A DNA stretch of 64,000 nt from Hyphomonadaceae bacterium (GCA_022841905.1 JALHQO010000003.1:170236-234235), one strand, 5' to 3'; positions 43,686 to 53,455 are shown, counted from the stretch's first letter. Translations and numbers: made by a program. The notes: generated by a model from the letters alone, not told the origin.

Positions 43686-43934
43686 TCATGAGAAGGCGCC
43701 GCGAAGAGACGGACAGACCCCTTGGACGCCCTCCCGTCGCGTACCGCATCGAAGACAGAAGCCAACGGGGTCGCAACCGTTGGAGTACGCACCGGGGCCT
43801 CGCGGATCGAATACCGCGCACCTGCACGCCGTCGGCTGCGCCGCCTCCTGGAGTGAAACACCTCCAGCGACGGCGCCGATGAAGCAGATCACGGAGACGC
43901 GAGCGAAGCGTCTGGCGCCGAGCAATCGGCGCAC
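43686..43934 (-). CDS. Possible small Cys-rich exported protein
   Basis: An 82-residue frame starting at GTG with a plausible signal (RVSVICFIGAVAGGVSLQEA) and then several cysteines (ACRCAVF, SNGCDP, FCLRCG, GVCPS). There is no convincing ribosome binding site, so this may be noncoding. It is listed because the cysteine spacing is unusual for a shadow frame. Confidence 0.28.
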   Translation of the reverse strand: MRRLLGARRFARVSVICFIGAVAGGVSLQEAAQPTACRCAVFDPRGPGAYSNGCDPVGFCLRCGTRREGVQGVCPSLRGAFS

Positions 43935-44073
43935 ACTGTAACTGCCTTGAGATGCAACTCTCGCGTCTCCGCCCTCCGGGGCAGGTTAGAAAACCCATGC
44001 ACGGTTCAAGAATCCCCTTGAGCCGTCCCTTAGGGCTGGCCTTTTTCTCGGACGCGTCTGAGGAAAGGACGCG

Positions 44074-44844
44074 ATGAAACCGAGCGTATTCCAGGAAACG
44101 GCGGCGGCGGTCGCGCGGCGCTTCGGCGTCAGCGTGAAGGCGTTGCGCGTTTACGAGGACGCCGGGCTTTTGAAGCCGGCGCGGACGGTCGCCGGCTGGC
44201 GCATTTATCGTCAGCCGGAGCTTGAGCGCCTCTCCGCCATTATGGCGCTGAAGCAACTGGGCCTGCCGCTCAAACGCATCGGCGAACTCTTGCGCGGCGC
44301 CGGCGATCTCGGCGCTGCCTTGGCGTTGCAGGAAGCCGCACTCGAAGACGCCAAGTCGGAAACCGAACACGCGCTCGCACTGGTGCGCGCCGCACGGGCC
44401 AAGTTGGCGGATCGCAAGAGCCTTTCTCCAGACGAGTTGGGAAATCTCGTAAGGAGTACGGCCATGTCAGAGTTCAAGTGGAACGACAAAATGGAGGCGC
44501 TGGCGCAGCAGCATTATACGCCAGAGCAATTGCAGGCGCTTCGTGGGCGACCGTTCACGGCCGAGGATCAAGCCCGCGTCAGCGCCGCCTGGACGCAAGT
44601 GTTCGCCGACATCGACGCGCTCGGCCCCAATGCCGATCCAACAGCGCCGCAAGCGCTCGCCATCGGCCGTCGCGCTCAGGCCTTGATCGCCGAGTTCACG
44701 CAAGGCGATCCGGCGCTGTTCAAGGCCGCTGGCGCGATGAACCGCGATGCGATGGCCGATCCGGATTTGGCCAAGCAAATGCCAGGCGCAGGGCACTGGC
44801 AATTCATGGGGCGCGTGTTCGAGGCGTTGAAGGTCGGCGGCTAA
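44074..44844 (+). CDS. MerR-family TipA-like regulator with TipAS domain
   Basis: A 256-residue regulator: N-terminal MerR DNA-binding domain (about 12-80; RFGVSVKALRVYEDAGLLKP and WRIYRQPELERLSAIMALKQ), a coiled coil (about 85-125), and a C-terminal TipAS antibiotic-recognition domain (about 140-250, LAQQHYTPEQLQAL, GALFKAAGAMNRDAM-type segment and AGHWQFMGRVFEAL). Inside it, AAGGAG at 44451-44456 precedes an in-frame ATG at 44464. GGAAAGGA serves the upstream ATG. TipA proteins bind thiopeptide antibiotics. Confidence 0.88.
   Translation: MKPSVFQETAAAVARRFGVSVKALRVYEDAGLLKPARTVAGWRIYRQPELERLSAIMALKQLGLPLKRIGELLRGAGDLGAALALQEAALEDAKSETEHALALVRAARAKLADRKSLSPDELGNLVRSTAMSEFKWNDKMEALAQQHYTPEQLQALRGRPFTAEDQARVSAAWTQVFADIDALGPNADPTAPQALAIGRRAQALIAEFTQGDPALFKAAGAMNRDAMADPDLAKQMPGAGHWQFMGRVFEALKVGG
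44464..44844 (+). CDS. Putative TipAS-like short product from an internal start
   Basis: In-frame ATG (MSEFKWNDKMEALAQQHY...) preceded at seven bases by a perfect AAGGAG at 44451-44456, within the TipA-like gene. It would give a free TipAS domain of 126 residues, without the DNA-binding region. In Streptomyces tipA, the short TipAS form is made from an internal start and sequesters antibiotic, so the same arrangement is an inference here. Confidence 0.5.
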   Translation: MSEFKWNDKMEALAQQHYTPEQLQALRGRPFTAEDQARVSAAWTQVFADIDALGPNADPTAPQALAIGRRAQALIAEFTQGDPALFKAAGAMNRDAMADPDLAKQMPGAGHWQFMGRVFEALKVGG

Positions 44845-44864
44845 CCGTGTCATAGCCGGGCGCA

Positions 44865-45785
44865 ATGACACTCCGCCTGGCCTTCATGGGTTCGCCCACC
44901 TTCGCGCTGCCTGCGCTTGAGGCTCTGCTTCAAGCTGGGCACGAGATCGCCTGCGTCTATTCGCAGCCGCCGCGTCCAGCTGGGCGCGGCAAGCAGGATC
45001 GTCCGACGCCGGTCCATGCATTCGCCGCAGAACGCGGGTTCGAGGTGCGCACGCCGAAGAGCTTAAAGAAGGCGGAAGAGCAAGAGGCGTTCGCCGCGCT
45101 CAAGCTCGATGCCGCCATCGTCGTCGCCTACGGACTCATTCTGCCGAAGGCGATCCTCGAGGCGCCCAAGCTTGGCGCCTTCAACTTGCACGGCTCACTT
45201 TTGCCGCGTTGGCGCGGGGCTGCGCCGATACAGCGCGCGATCATGGCCGGTGATGAGATCACCGGCGTGCAAGTTATGCGCATGGAAGAAGGGCTCGACA
45301 CCGGCCCGGTGCTCGCGACGGCGACAACGCCAATCACACCGGAGGACAACACGAGCACGCTACATGATCGCTTGGCGACGCTCGGCGCGGCGCTGCTGCT
45401 TGAAGCATTGGCGAAGGTCGAGAATGGCACGACGGTGGAAACACCGCAGTCCGAAGTCGGCGTCACCTACGCGCACAAAATTACGCCGGCTGAGGCGCGT
45501 GTCGATTGGACGAAACCCGCGCGCGAGATCGACTGCATGATTCGCGGTCTCGCGCCCCATCCCGGCGCGTGGTTCGACCTCGGCGGCGCCCGCATCAAAG
45601 CGCTGCACGCGCGCGCCGAAGCAGGCGAGGGCGAGGCGGGCATGGTTCTCGACGATGCGCTGCTGATTGCCTGCGGATCGGGCGCTGTGCGGCTCTTGAC
45701 CGTGCAACGCGAGGGGCGCGGACCCTTGGCGGCGGAAGCTTTTTTGCGTGGCAATCCGGTCGCGTCGGGAACTCGCTTGGCGTAG
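44865..45785 (+). CDS. fmt: Methionyl-tRNA formyltransferase
   Basis: Formylates the initiator tRNA. The 306-residue protein shows the N-terminal formyltransferase domain with [15 protein letters not shown] and the catalytic segment [20 protein letters not shown], then the C-terminal domain ([16 protein letters not shown]). It is 20 bases after the TipA-like gene; def is elsewhere. A lipoprotein gene separates it from truA. Confidence 0.95.
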   Translation: MTLRLAFMGSPTFALPALEALLQAGHEIACVYSQPPRPAGRGKQDRPTPVHAFAAERGFEVRTPKSLKKAEEQEAFAALKLDAAIVVAYGLILPKAILEAPKLGAFNLHGSLLPRWRGAAPIQRAIMAGDEITGVQVMRMEEGLDTGPVLATATTPITPEDNTSTLHDRLATLGAALLLEALAKVENGTTVETPQSEVGVTYAHKITPAEARVDWTKPAREIDCMIRGLAPHPGAWFDLGGARIKALHARAEAGEGEAGMVLDDALLIACGSGAVRLLTVQREGRGPLAAEAFLRGNPVASGTRLA

Positions 45786-45836
45786 CCGATTGAAGGCCTT
45801 GGCGGGTGCGGCTATGACAAGCCTCGGAGGACGTAC

Positions 45837-46403
45837 ATGAACCTGCGCATCGCCCTTATCGCCCTGACGCTCGCGCTCGCCGCCTGCGATGGGCAAAATC
45901 CGATCGCACAGGACGGAGCGTCCGATGCGCCGCAGCTCGATGCGCCCGCGCCCGACAGCGAGCCGTCGCGCGTCTTTTCCGCCGCCAATGACGGCGCACG
46001 CACGGTGGCGCCCGAACTCACCGTCTCCATTTCCACGCGTCTGCCGGATAACGCCGAAGGCGATGTGCAAGAAGTGCTGACACTGCGCGGCGCCAACGGA
46101 GTGATCGTTGAAGCGACTGTGTCCGGCGCGGTTTCGCCTGCAACGCAAGTGCAAGGCCAGACCCTGCGCGCGCTTTTGTCGATCCCGGTCGAGGAGCCGC
46201 AAGTGCTGGTCTATCGCATCAGCAGCGAGTCGCGCCCGCAAAGCGGCGGTGGCGTCTGTGGCGCCGAAGAGGCGGCGTATGTCGTCGTCTGGGAGCCTGC
46301 CGGCCCGGGCGAGCCGGTGATGAAGCTGCTCGGCCTAACCGGCGGCCAACCCGGCGCCGCAAACGCGCGCGCCTGCGCCATGCTCGAGTATCGGCGCAGC
46401 TAA
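45837..46403 (+). CDS. Lipoprotein of unknown function
   Basis: A 188-residue protein with signal MNLRIALIALTLALAAC (lipobox), an acidic linker rich in Asp/Pro, and a beta-rich C-terminal part with two cysteines in GGGVCGAEEAAYVVVWEPAG and NARACAMLEY. It is not assigned to a known family. It lies between fmt and truA in the same direction, and its stop is 7 bases from the truA start. Confidence 0.7.
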   Translation: MNLRIALIALTLALAACDGQNPIAQDGASDAPQLDAPAPDSEPSRVFSAANDGARTVAPELTVSISTRLPDNAEGDVQEVLTLRGANGVIVEATVSGAVSPATQVQGQTLRALLSIPVEEPQVLVYRISSESRPQSGGGVCGAEEAAYVVVWEPAGPGEPVMKLLGLTGGQPGAANARACAMLEYRRS

Positions 46404-46409
46404 AACACT

Positions 46410-47144
46410 GTGCGTTATAAGCTCACGATTGAATACGATGGCGGGCCTTATGTGGGGTGGCAGCGTCTAGCTGGTTCGCAAACTGTTCAAGGCGCGCTTG
46501 AAGATGCCGTTGAAAAACTGACAGGCGCACGTAGCGAAGTTATGGGCGCGGGACGCACGGACTCCGGCGTCCATGCACTTCGCCAAGTTGCGCACGTTGA
46601 TCTTGAAAAGCACTTCGCGCCGTCACGCTTATGCGATGCACTGAACGCGCATCTGCGGCCGCATCCGATTTCAGTCTTGAGCGCCGAGGAGGTGAGCGAA
46701 GATTTTCACGCCCGCTTCAGCGCCAAGCGACGGGTTTATCTCTACACCATTCTCAACCGCCGCGCGCCTCCGGCGATCGCGCGCGGCAAAGTCTGGCGCC
46801 TCTCGCGCTACCTAGACGCTGACGCCATGCACGCGGCCGCGCAACGGCTCATCGGTAAGCACGATTTCACAACTTTTCGCGACGCCAATTGCCAAGCCAA
46901 AAGCCCCGTCAAAACACTCGACCGCTGCGACGTCACGCGCGACGGCGACAAACTGCTTATCTGGTGCGAAGCGCAGAGCTTCTTGCACCGGCAAGTCCGC
47001 TCCATTGTCGGCACGCTGGTCGAAGTCGGCGACGCCAAGATGAGCGCCGACGACGTCGCCGCGGCTCTCGCTGCCGCTGACCGCACGCGCTGCGGCCCTG
47101 TCGCGCCTCCGGACGGGCTTTTCCTGATGCGCGTCGATTATTGA
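46410..47144 (+). CDS. truA: tRNA pseudouridine(38-40) synthase
   Basis: Makes pseudouridine at positions 38-40 of the anticodon stem. The 244-residue protein has the N-terminal [16 protein letters not shown], the catalytic Asp in [18 protein letters not shown], and RKVYLYTI-type and [17 protein letters not shown] segments. The start is GTG at 46410, set by homology of the first residues. Confidence 0.95.
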   Translation: MRYKLTIEYDGGPYVGWQRLAGSQTVQGALEDAVEKLTGARSEVMGAGRTDSGVHALRQVAHVDLEKHFAPSRLCDALNAHLRPHPISVLSAEEVSEDFHARFSAKRRVYLYTILNRRAPPAIARGKVWRLSRYLDADAMHAAAQRLIGKHDFTTFRDANCQAKSPVKTLDRCDVTRDGDKLLIWCEAQSFLHRQVRSIVGTLVEVGDAKMSADDVAAALAAADRTRCGPVAPPDGLFLMRVDY

Positions 47145-47211
47145 GCAAACCACTTGGGCAAAGCCGCTCGCGCCGCTAAAGAGTGGAGCGCCGAAACGAG
47201 AGGGGAGTCTC

Positions 47212-48435
47212 ATGACTGACGCCGCGCCGGTTCTCACTGAAAGCCGGATCAAGAGCCTCGACGTCATGCGCGGCTTTGCCGTGCTGGGCATCCTTATCGT
47301 CAACGCCGCCTTCTTTGCGGCGCCTTGGCAAACCTCGCAGAACCCGCTGCTCGAGCCTCTGGCGGTCGACGCAAGCTCGGTTTGGTCTTGGTTTTTGATG
47401 CATGTGTTCTTTGAGTTCAAATGCATCACGCTGTTTTCACTTTTGTTCGGCGCCAGCATTTTTCTGGTCGGCGGCGAGCGTAGCAACAAGGAACGCGGCG
47501 CGATCCTGCGCCGGCGCTTGTTCTGGCTGCTCATCTTCGGCCTGATCCACGCGACTTTGATCTGGTACGGCGACATCCTCGTCACCTACGCGCTGACCGG
47601 CTTTCTGGTCATGTTCGCGCGCTCGTGGAAAGCGCTGACGCTCTTCATCGTCGGCGCCTTGTTGGTGGCGTTCTCGGTTTTCATGCAGACCTCGCTCGGC
47701 TTGTTTTACGAATATGTTCCGCGCGAGGCCGTGGACGAAATTTACGCCATGCTCTGGGCGCCGGCCAACATGGACGAGATCATTGCGGCGTTCCGCGGCG
47801 ATTTCCTTCAGGTGACGGTCCAGAACGCAACCACGTGGTCGGAGTTCATCATCAACGCCTTGATTGGTCTTCTCTTCCGCACGGCCGGCGTGATGATGGT
47901 CGGCATGGCGCTCTTCAAGTGGGGTTTCTTAAGCGGACGCGCCCCGGTCTGGGTTTATGGTTTGACGCTCGCCATCGGTGCGGCGGCGCTTGCGGTCGTA
48001 GGCTATCAAGCCTGGCTCAACTGGCAGGCGCAGTTCGACTTCACCCACATGTTGACGCGCGGCAATGTCGCAAACGTAGCGCTCTCGATTTTCATTTCGA
48101 TCGGCTATGCGAGCCTGTTTGTGCTGCTGGTCAAAGCCGGGGCGCGTTTTCTCACCGAGCCGCTCGCCGCGGTGGGGCGGATGGCGTTCACGAACTACAT
48201 CACGCAATCCATCATCATGACGACGATTTTCTGGGGCGGACGCGGCTTCGGGCTGTTCGGCGAGGTTGATCGCCCGACGCTGACTGCCATTGTGTTCGGC
48301 GTGTGGGCGCTGCAATTAATTTGGTCGCCGCTATGGTTGTCGCGTTTCTCGATGGGCCCGCTCGAATGGCTGTGGCGCCGGTTGAGTTACGCGCGGCCAG
48401 TCAGCATGGCTAAATCGGCGCCAGCCGCCCGCTAA
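47212..48435 (+). CDS. DUF418-domain membrane protein
   Basis: A 407-residue inner-membrane protein with about ten hydrophobic helices. Family landmarks: SRIKSLDVMRGFAVLGILIVNA-type N-terminus, KWGFLSGRAPVWVYGLTLAI, a long middle and the C-terminal LAAVGRMAFTNYITQSIIMT and WSPLWLSRFSMGPLEWLWR. DUF418 proteins resemble acyltransferase-fold membrane proteins; function unknown. Confidence 0.9.
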   Translation: MTDAAPVLTESRIKSLDVMRGFAVLGILIVNAAFFAAPWQTSQNPLLEPLAVDASSVWSWFLMHVFFEFKCITLFSLLFGASIFLVGGERSNKERGAILRRRLFWLLIFGLIHATLIWYGDILVTYALTGFLVMFARSWKALTLFIVGALLVAFSVFMQTSLGLFYEYVPREAVDEIYAMLWAPANMDEIIAAFRGDFLQVTVQNATTWSEFIINALIGLLFRTAGVMMVGMALFKWGFLSGRAPVWVYGLTLAIGAAALAVVGYQAWLNWQAQFDFTHMLTRGNVANVALSIFISIGYASLFVLLVKAGARFLTEPLAAVGRMAFTNYITQSIIMTTIFWGGRGFGLFGEVDRPTLTAIVFGVWALQLIWSPLWLSRFSMGPLEWLWRRLSYARPVSMAKSAPAAR

Positions 48436-48457
48436 ATTCAAATAGGGAGAGAATGAT

Positions 48458-48832
48458 ATGAAAAAACTAGCAGCGCTCGTCGCGTTCGCCGCCGTGCTCG
48501 GCGCAACGCCAGCCTTCGCCGATACGCTTGAGAATGGCTACGGCAACACCTTCGTCGTGACGCTCGGCAGCGATACGGTGCGCTATCACTTCAACGAAGA
48601 CGGCACTTTCGGCGCGATCGCACCCGATGGCTCGGTGCAGCACGGCCGCTACGAATCCGCCGATGGCCAAATCTGCTTTCTCGGCGAAGGCGATGCGCGC
48701 CAATGCGCGCCGCTGGTGAGTGGCAAGAATGTCGGCGACACCTGGCAGCAAGCCGACGCCAACGGCAACCAAATCACCGTCACCATCGAAGCCGGCCGCA
48801 CGCACGGTGCGGGCCACGGTCACGGCCACTAA
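48458..48832 (+). CDS. Small secreted protein with C-terminal His tail (tandem paralogue 1)
   Basis: A 124-residue exported protein: signal ending AFA (residues 1-21), then [50 protein letters not shown] (two Cys) and NVGDTWQQADANGNQITVTI, closing with HGAGHGHGH. The next gene encodes a close paralogue without the His tail. The tail could bind metal. Function unknown; both look like stable small beta proteins of the periplasm. Confidence 0.75.
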   Translation: MKKLAALVAFAAVLGATPAFADTLENGYGNTFVVTLGSDTVRYHFNEDGTFGAIAPDGSVQHGRYESADGQICFLGEGDARQCAPLVSGKNVGDTWQQADANGNQITVTIEAGRTHGAGHGHGH

Positions 48833-48853
48833 TCGCCCAATAAGGAAAACTAC

Positions 48854-49204
48854 ATGAAGAAAATTCTCGCCGCCACCGCGCTGGCATTTGCGCTCAGCGC
48901 GGGCGCGGCATTCGCGGACACCATGCAGAACGCATTCGGCAACACGGTTGTCGTCACCTATGCCAGCGGTTCAAGCGCGCAGTATCACTTCAACGAAGAC
49001 GGCACGTTCACCGGCGTCGCCGTCGGCGGCACTGGCATGCGCGGCCGTTGGGCGACGGAAGGCGAGCAACTCTGCCTCATCCCGCCAGGCGGCCAAGCGC
49101 CGACGTGCTTGCAGATCGCGGCTGACAAGAGCGTCGGCGACACCTGGACGCAAGCAGGTTCGGACGGCTCGGAAATCACCGTGACGCTGCAGGCGGGACG
49201 CTAG
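48854..49204 (+). CDS. Small secreted protein (tandem paralogue 2)
   Basis: A 116-residue paralogue of the preceding gene: signal ending AFA, then [55 protein letters not shown] (two Cys) and [20 protein letters not shown]. The shared YHFNEDGTF and VGDTW make common origin clear. It ends in AGR without the His tail. Its TAG stop overlaps the stop of the convergent dapD gene through CTAG. Confidence 0.78.
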   Translation: MKKILAATALAFALSAGAAFADTMQNAFGNTVVVTYASGSSAQYHFNEDGTFTGVAVGGTGMRGRWATEGEQLCLIPPGGQAPTCLQIAADKSVGDTWTQAGSDGSEITVTLQAGR

Positions 49205-50046
49205 TCGCGCAGCAGTTCGTTCACGCCGGTCTTGGCTCGCGTCTGTGCATCGACACGCTTGACGATCACAACGCAGGCCAAGCTCGGGCCGCCTTTGGGG
49301 TCTGGCAACGAGCCAGGCACGATCACCGAATAGGCCGGCACTTCGCCGCGCGTGATCTCGCCGGTGGCGCGATCGACGATCTTGGTGGATTGGCTGATAA
49401 ACGTGCCCATGGCGAGCACTGCGCCTTCGCGTACAATCACGCCTTCGGCCACTTCCGAGCGCGCGCCGATGAAGCAGCCGTCCTCGATGATGGTCGGGTT
49501 GGCCTGGATCGGCTCCAAAACGCCGCCAATGCCTGCGCCACCGGAGATATGAACGTTCTTGCCGATCTGCGCGCACGAACCGACAGTCGCCCAAGTATCA
49601 ACCATCGTGCCTTCATCTACGTAGGCGCCGATGTTCACGAACGAGGGCATCAGCACGACGTTCTTGGCGATGAAGCTGCCGCGCCGCGCAACGGCGCCGG
49701 GCACGGCGCGAAAGCCGGCTTTCTCAAACGCCGCGTCGCTCCAGCCGAGAAACTTGGACGGCACTTTGTCCCAGTAGGGGCCCGGCGAAGGATCGCCGTT
49801 GCCGCTTGCTGCGCCAATGAGTTGGTTCGCCGTCGTGCGGAAGGAGAGCAGCACCGCCTTCTTCAGCCATTGCTGTGTCGTCCAGACGCCGTCAGCGCCG
49901 CGTGAGGCGACGCGCGTTTGTCCTGAATCAAGCAGCGCAAGCGCTGCTTCGATTGCTTCGACATCGGCGCCTTTGGTTTGCGGCGTAAGTTCGGTGCGCC
50001 GCTCCCATGCGGCTTCGATCTGGGCGGCGATTTGGTCGGTGCTCAT
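49201..50046 (-). CDS. dapD: Tetrahydrodipicolinate N-succinyltransferase
   Basis: Succinylates tetrahydrodipicolinate in lysine/meso-DAP synthesis. The 281-residue protein has the left-handed beta-helix repeats ([60 protein letters not shown]) and the N-terminal [20 protein letters not shown]. The start at 50046 (MSTDQIAAQ) fits family length. It is the last gene of the minus-strand operon from rpmH. Confidence 0.95.
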   Translation of the reverse strand: MSTDQIAAQIEAAWERRTELTPQTKGADVEAIEAALALLDSGQTRVASRGADGVWTTQQWLKKAVLLSFRTTANQLIGAASGNGDPSPGPYWDKVPSKFLGWSDAAFEKAGFRAVPGAVARRGSFIAKNVVLMPSFVNIGAYVDEGTMVDTWATVGSCAQIGKNVHISGGAGIGGVLEPIQANPTIIEDGCFIGARSEVAEGVIVREGAVLAMGTFISQSTKIVDRATGEITRGEVPAYSVIVPGSLPDPKGGPSLACVVIVKRVDAQTRAKTGVNELLRD

Positions 50047-50078
50047 GGGCTGGGGCTTAAAGCGGCGTGCGCCGCTAA

Positions 50079-50720
50079 TCAACCGATCCAGCCGCCGAGC
50101 AGGGTTTTCAGATCGTGCGCCCAGTATTGGATGTAAGCCGGTTTCGGATCGGGATGGATGTCGCCGACCAGCGCTGTGGCGAAGCCCATGGCGTGCGCCG
50201 GTTCGAGATTGCGCAACGTGTCCTCGATCAGGATCGCCTTGCGCGGATCGAGACTGAAGCGCTCCACGAGCCGATGATACGCCTCCGGCTGAGGCTTTGG
50301 CGAAAGCCCGGCGGTCTCGATGTCGAACACGCCGTCGAACACATCGGCCAAGCCGAGGCTCGTCAGCACGCGTTCGGCATGGCCGCCGCCGCCATTGGTG
50401 AAAATGATCCGCTGGCCGGGCAGGGCCGCAATCTGCGCGCGAAGCGCCTTGTCGGCAGTGAGCACGGAGTGATCGGCCAAGTGCACATCGCCCAGGAAGT
50501 CCGCTGCATCGACGCCGTGGTGGCGCTGCAGGCCGACGACCGTTGCGCCGTACAGATGGAAATAGCGTTCACGCAGTCTCAGCGCTTCCGCCGCATCCAC
50601 GCTCAGTGCGCGCGCGATATAGGCCGTCATACGCTCGCCGATCTCGTCATAGAGATCGGACGCTGGATAGAGCGTGTTGTCGAGATCGAAGACCCAGACG
50701 CTGATCCCTGCCGGGATCAT
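50079..50720 (-). CDS. HAD-family pyrimidine 5'-nucleotidase-like protein
   Basis: A 213-residue HAD hydrolase with motif [21 protein letters not shown], the cap segment [20 protein letters not shown], motif [17 protein letters not shown] and motif [21 protein letters not shown]. It matches the Sdt1/PPN-type pyrimidine 5'-nucleotidase group. The gene overlaps the DUF1036 gene by 4 bases and precedes dapD, an order usual in Caulobacterales. Confidence 0.9.
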   Translation of the reverse strand: MIPAGISVWVFDLDNTLYPASDLYDEIGERMTAYIARALSVDAAEALRLRERYFHLYGATVVGLQRHHGVDAADFLGDVHLADHSVLTADKALRAQIAALPGQRIIFTNGGGGHAERVLTSLGLADVFDGVFDIETAGLSPKPQPEAYHRLVERFSLDPRKAILIEDTLRNLEPAHAMGFATALVGDIHPDPKPAYIQYWAHDLKTLLGGWIG

Positions 50721-51889
50721 GGCGTCTCCGTGCGGTCCTGCGGTGGCGCGGTTTCCGGCGCCATGCCGCGCGGCGCATCGGTTGCGCGCAAGGCGTCCGC
50801 GGCGTCGCGCGCCTGCTGCAACTGGCGCGGTATTTCACCGACCGGCAGGAAGTCGCGCTCTTCGAAGTCCACCACCAAGCCGCCGCGTCCGCGCGCTGCG
50901 ATCGGGGTGAACAGCATCGTGTCGTAATAGCGCGCCTCGCAGTTTTCCCGGCCGATGACAGCAAAACGCGCGCCGCTGGTGCAGAATGGCTCGCCGCCTG
51001 CGGCCAGGAAGCGCGTGCCTTCCGGCGTCTCGAGGCTCGCGTGCACGAAATAGGCTTCCTGGATCAGCACTTCGTCGATGGTGCGCACGCATCCGCCAGC
51101 AGCGAGCGGCCACCAGCCGCGGCTTTCCCAGCCTTCGCCGCGCCGGCGCGCAATCGCGGTCCACATGCGCCCGCGTGAGCGATTGCAGAGCGTCAGGCCC
51201 ACTTGTTGAGCCCGGCGGCGTGCATAGTTTTCGAGCGCGTCGATCAATTGGTTTTCGCTGGCGGTGGGCGCGAGCCGCGCCGTCGTTCTGAATTGCGCCA
51301 GCGCTTGGGCGATGCGGCGCGGATCGGCGCCGCGACGGCCTTCGCGGAGGTCATAGCCGGCATCGTCGAGCAAGCGCTGCAGGCCGGCTTGGCGGGCGCG
51401 CGTCAGCGTATAGGTCGTCGCTTCCGAGAAGGTCGTACGCCAACTGTCGCGTTTATTGATCTGCACGCGGCGGAAGCGGCGCTCGTCCAGGCTCATCGCT
51501 GCGCATTGGGGCGGGTTCTCGATCGTGAACGAGTCCGATGAATCGACGCAGAGGCGCGCGTCGCCAGTCCATTGCCGGCGTCCGCCGCGGTGCGCGGAGG
51601 AGGAGCGCGCGTAGAGATAGTGCGTGCCGCGTGCGAGCGGCGCGTTCACCGCGACGCGGCATTCGCCCGGCCGCAGCCGCGTCCAGCCCTGCACGACGAT
51701 GGCGCGCCCGTCAGGACGCCCGGTGGCCGCTTCGAGTACGAAGCTCGTCTCGTTGCAGACTTGCCAGCCATTGGCCGGGCGTTCCTGCTGCGCGTCTGCG
51801 CGTCCGCTGAACGCAAACAGCGCCGCGAACGCGGCAGCCACAAACGCCGCAGCGACGCACGGCTTAATGAATGAGCGTGCCAGCGCCAT
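50717..51889 (-). CDS. Exported protein with two DUF1036 domains
   Basis: A 390-residue protein with a signal peptide (residues 1-34). Two related domains follow: one from NGWQVCNETSFVLEAATG (about 40-120) and one from QVGLTLCNRSRGRMWTAIAR (about 215-300). Each has C-N-x-[ST] then a W/GW and later G-E-C/GGC, with YFVHA/HYLYARS strands, as in DUF1036. A helical linker lies between. The argB stop region overlaps its 5' end by 26 bases. Confidence 0.75.
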   Translation of the reverse strand: MALARSFIKPCVAAAFVAAAFAALFAFSGRADAQQERPANGWQVCNETSFVLEAATGRPDGRAIVVQGWTRLRPGECRVAVNAPLARGTHYLYARSSSAHRGGRRQWTGDARLCVDSSDSFTIENPPQCAAMSLDERRFRRVQINKRDSWRTTFSEATTYTLTRARQAGLQRLLDDAGYDLREGRRGADPRRIAQALAQFRTTARLAPTASENQLIDALENYARRRAQQVGLTLCNRSRGRMWTAIARRRGEGWESRGWWPLAAGGCVRTIDEVLIQEAYFVHASLETPEGTRFLAAGGEPFCTSGARFAVIGRENCEARYYDTMLFTPIAARGRGGLVVDFEERDFLPVGEIPRQLQQARDAADALRATDAPRGMAPETAPPQDRTETP

Positions 51890-52796
51890 GTTCGGTGAAC
51901 AATTCCATCAGGAGAACGTGGGGCGTACGCCCGTCGAGAATGACAGCGGCCTCGACGCCATTGTCGAGCGCTGCGATGCAGGTTTCGAGCTTCGGGATCA
52001 TGCCGCCAGTTGCGACGCCGGAGCTGATCAGCTGCTTTGCATCATCGACCGACATTTCGCGGATTAGTTCGCCATTGCCATCCAGCACGCCGGCGACGTC
52101 GGTGAGCAGCACGAAGCGCTTGGCCGACAGCGACTTGGCGATCGCGCCAGCGGCAGTGTCGGCGTTGATATTGTAGGTCTTGCCGTCTTCGGCCACGCCG
52201 ATTGGCGCGATGACGGGGATATAGTCTTCTGGTGCGTTGATCAGAGCCTGGATCAAAGTCGGATCGACGTCGCACGGTTCGCCGACATAACCCAGATCGA
52301 CGACTTGTTCGATCATGCTGTCGGGATCCTTGCGCGAGCGCACGGCTTTCTCGACCGTGATGAGCCGCGCGTCTTTTCCCGACAAGCCAACGCCGCGCAC
52401 GTCCGCTTCACGCCCTTCGGACGTGATCAGATGCGCGAGCTCTTTGTTGACGCTGCCTGACAGCACCATCTCCGCCACTTCCATCGTTTCGGAATCCGTC
52501 ACCCGAAGTCCGTCCACGAATTGCGATTTGACGCCCGCTCGGTCGAGCATGCGGCTGATTTGCGGGCCGCCGCCGTGAACGACGACAGGATGAATGCCCA
52601 CCAGCTTCAAAAGGACGATGTCTGCGGCGAATTTGCGGGCGGTTTCAGTATCGCCCATGGCGTGGCCGCCATATTTCACCACAACGATCTCGCGATCGTA
52701 GATTTGGATGAAGGGCAGCGCTTCCGCGAGCGTTTTCGCCGCGGTCAAACCGTCTTCCAGCGCCTTCAGGCGATCTTTGGGGGGCAGCTTGCTCAC
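51864..52796 (-). CDS. argB: Acetylglutamate kinase
   Basis: Phosphorylates N-acetylglutamate in arginine synthesis. The 310-residue protein has the N-terminal phosphate loop VVKYGGHAMGD, VVVHGGGPQISRMLDRAGVK, NINADTAAGAIAKSLSAKRF and the closing GMIPKLETCIAALDNGVEAA. It begins 26 bases after engB stop and its 3' end overlaps the DUF1036 gene. Confidence 0.96.
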   Translation of the reverse strand: MSKLPPKDRLKALEDGLTAAKTLAEALPFIQIYDREIVVVKYGGHAMGDTETARKFAADIVLLKLVGIHPVVVHGGGPQISRMLDRAGVKSQFVDGLRVTDSETMEVAEMVLSGSVNKELAHLITSEGREADVRGVGLSGKDARLITVEKAVRSRKDPDSMIEQVVDLGYVGEPCDVDPTLIQALINAPEDYIPVIAPIGVAEDGKTYNINADTAAGAIAKSLSAKRFVLLTDVAGVLDGNGELIREMSVDDAKQLISSGVATGGMIPKLETCIAALDNGVEAAVILDGRTPHVLLMELFTEHGAGTLIH

Positions 52797-52822
52797 CAGC
52801 GGTTCCTAAGCGGTAACGCCGC

Positions 52823-53455
52823 CTACGCCAAGGCCGCTATTTCAGCTCTGAGCACGTCTATCCCGAGGCCCGTCTCGGACGAGGTTGCAATGACTTCCGG
52901 GTGCGCGGCGGGGCGCTTGGCGATGGCAGCACGTGTCGCCGCTGCGACCTCAGCCAGTTCGCTGGGTTTGATCTTGTCGGCTTTGGTCAGCACGATCTGA
53001 TAGGTCACCGCCGCGGTGTCGAGCGCGTCCATGACTTCCTTGTCATGCGGCTTCAGCCCGTGGCGTGAATCGATCAGCAGAATGACGCGCATCAGCGACG
53101 GGCGCCCGCGCAGATAGTCGCGCGTCAGCGTCGTCCAACGCTTGATGTCGGCTTGGCCGGCCTTGGCGTAGCCATAGCCCGGCAAGTCCACCAACCGCAG
53201 CGTCTCGCCAACGCGAAAGAAATTCAGCTCACGCGTGCGCCCCGGTTCCGTCGAAGCGCGCGCAAGTTTGAGACGGCCCGTGACGGCGTTGACCAAACTA
53301 GATTTGCCAACGTTGGAGCGCCCCGCGAACGCGACCTCTGGCAAGGACGCGTCCGGCAGATTGTCCATGCTCACGACGCCGAGCTCAAAATCCACCGGCC
53401 CTGCAAACAGCAGGCGCCCAGCTTCAATCCAATCTTCGCGTTCTTTCTCGTTCAC
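52823..53455 (-). CDS. engB: Ribosome biogenesis GTPase EngB/YsxC
   Basis: GTPase for 50S assembly. The 210-residue protein has G1 [17 protein letters not shown]3 [14 protein letters not shown]4 [10 protein letters not shown] and G5 TSSETGLG. The GTG at 53455 is the start, two bases after the yidC stop; the longer reading overlaps yidC and is not used. Confidence 0.95.
   Translation of the reverse strand: MNEKEREDWIEAGRLLFAGPVDFELGVVSMDNLPDASLPEVAFAGRSNVGKSSLVNAVTGRLKLARASTEPGRTRELNFFRVGETLRLVDLPGYGYAKAGQADIKRWTTLTRDYLRGRPSLMRVILLIDSRHGLKPHDKEVMDALDTAAVTYQIVLTKADKIKPSELAEVAAATRAAIAKRPAAHPEVIATSSETGLGIDVLRAEIAALA

Larger units (their letters stand above)
43429..44073. other. 645-base gap without a confident gene
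   Basis: Holds the inverted repeat at 43447-43541 and a weak candidate frame at 43686-43934 on the minus strand. The 44021-44052 stretch, with CCCTTAGGG and a run of five T, may be part of the promoter of the TipA-like gene or a weak terminator. I see no RNA gene or mobile-element remnant here. Confidence 0.6.

Noticed and set aside
44021-44052. Terminator hairpin before the TipA-like gene
   Set aside because: Only a short CCCTTAGGG palindrome near a T-run; the stem is too weak to call.
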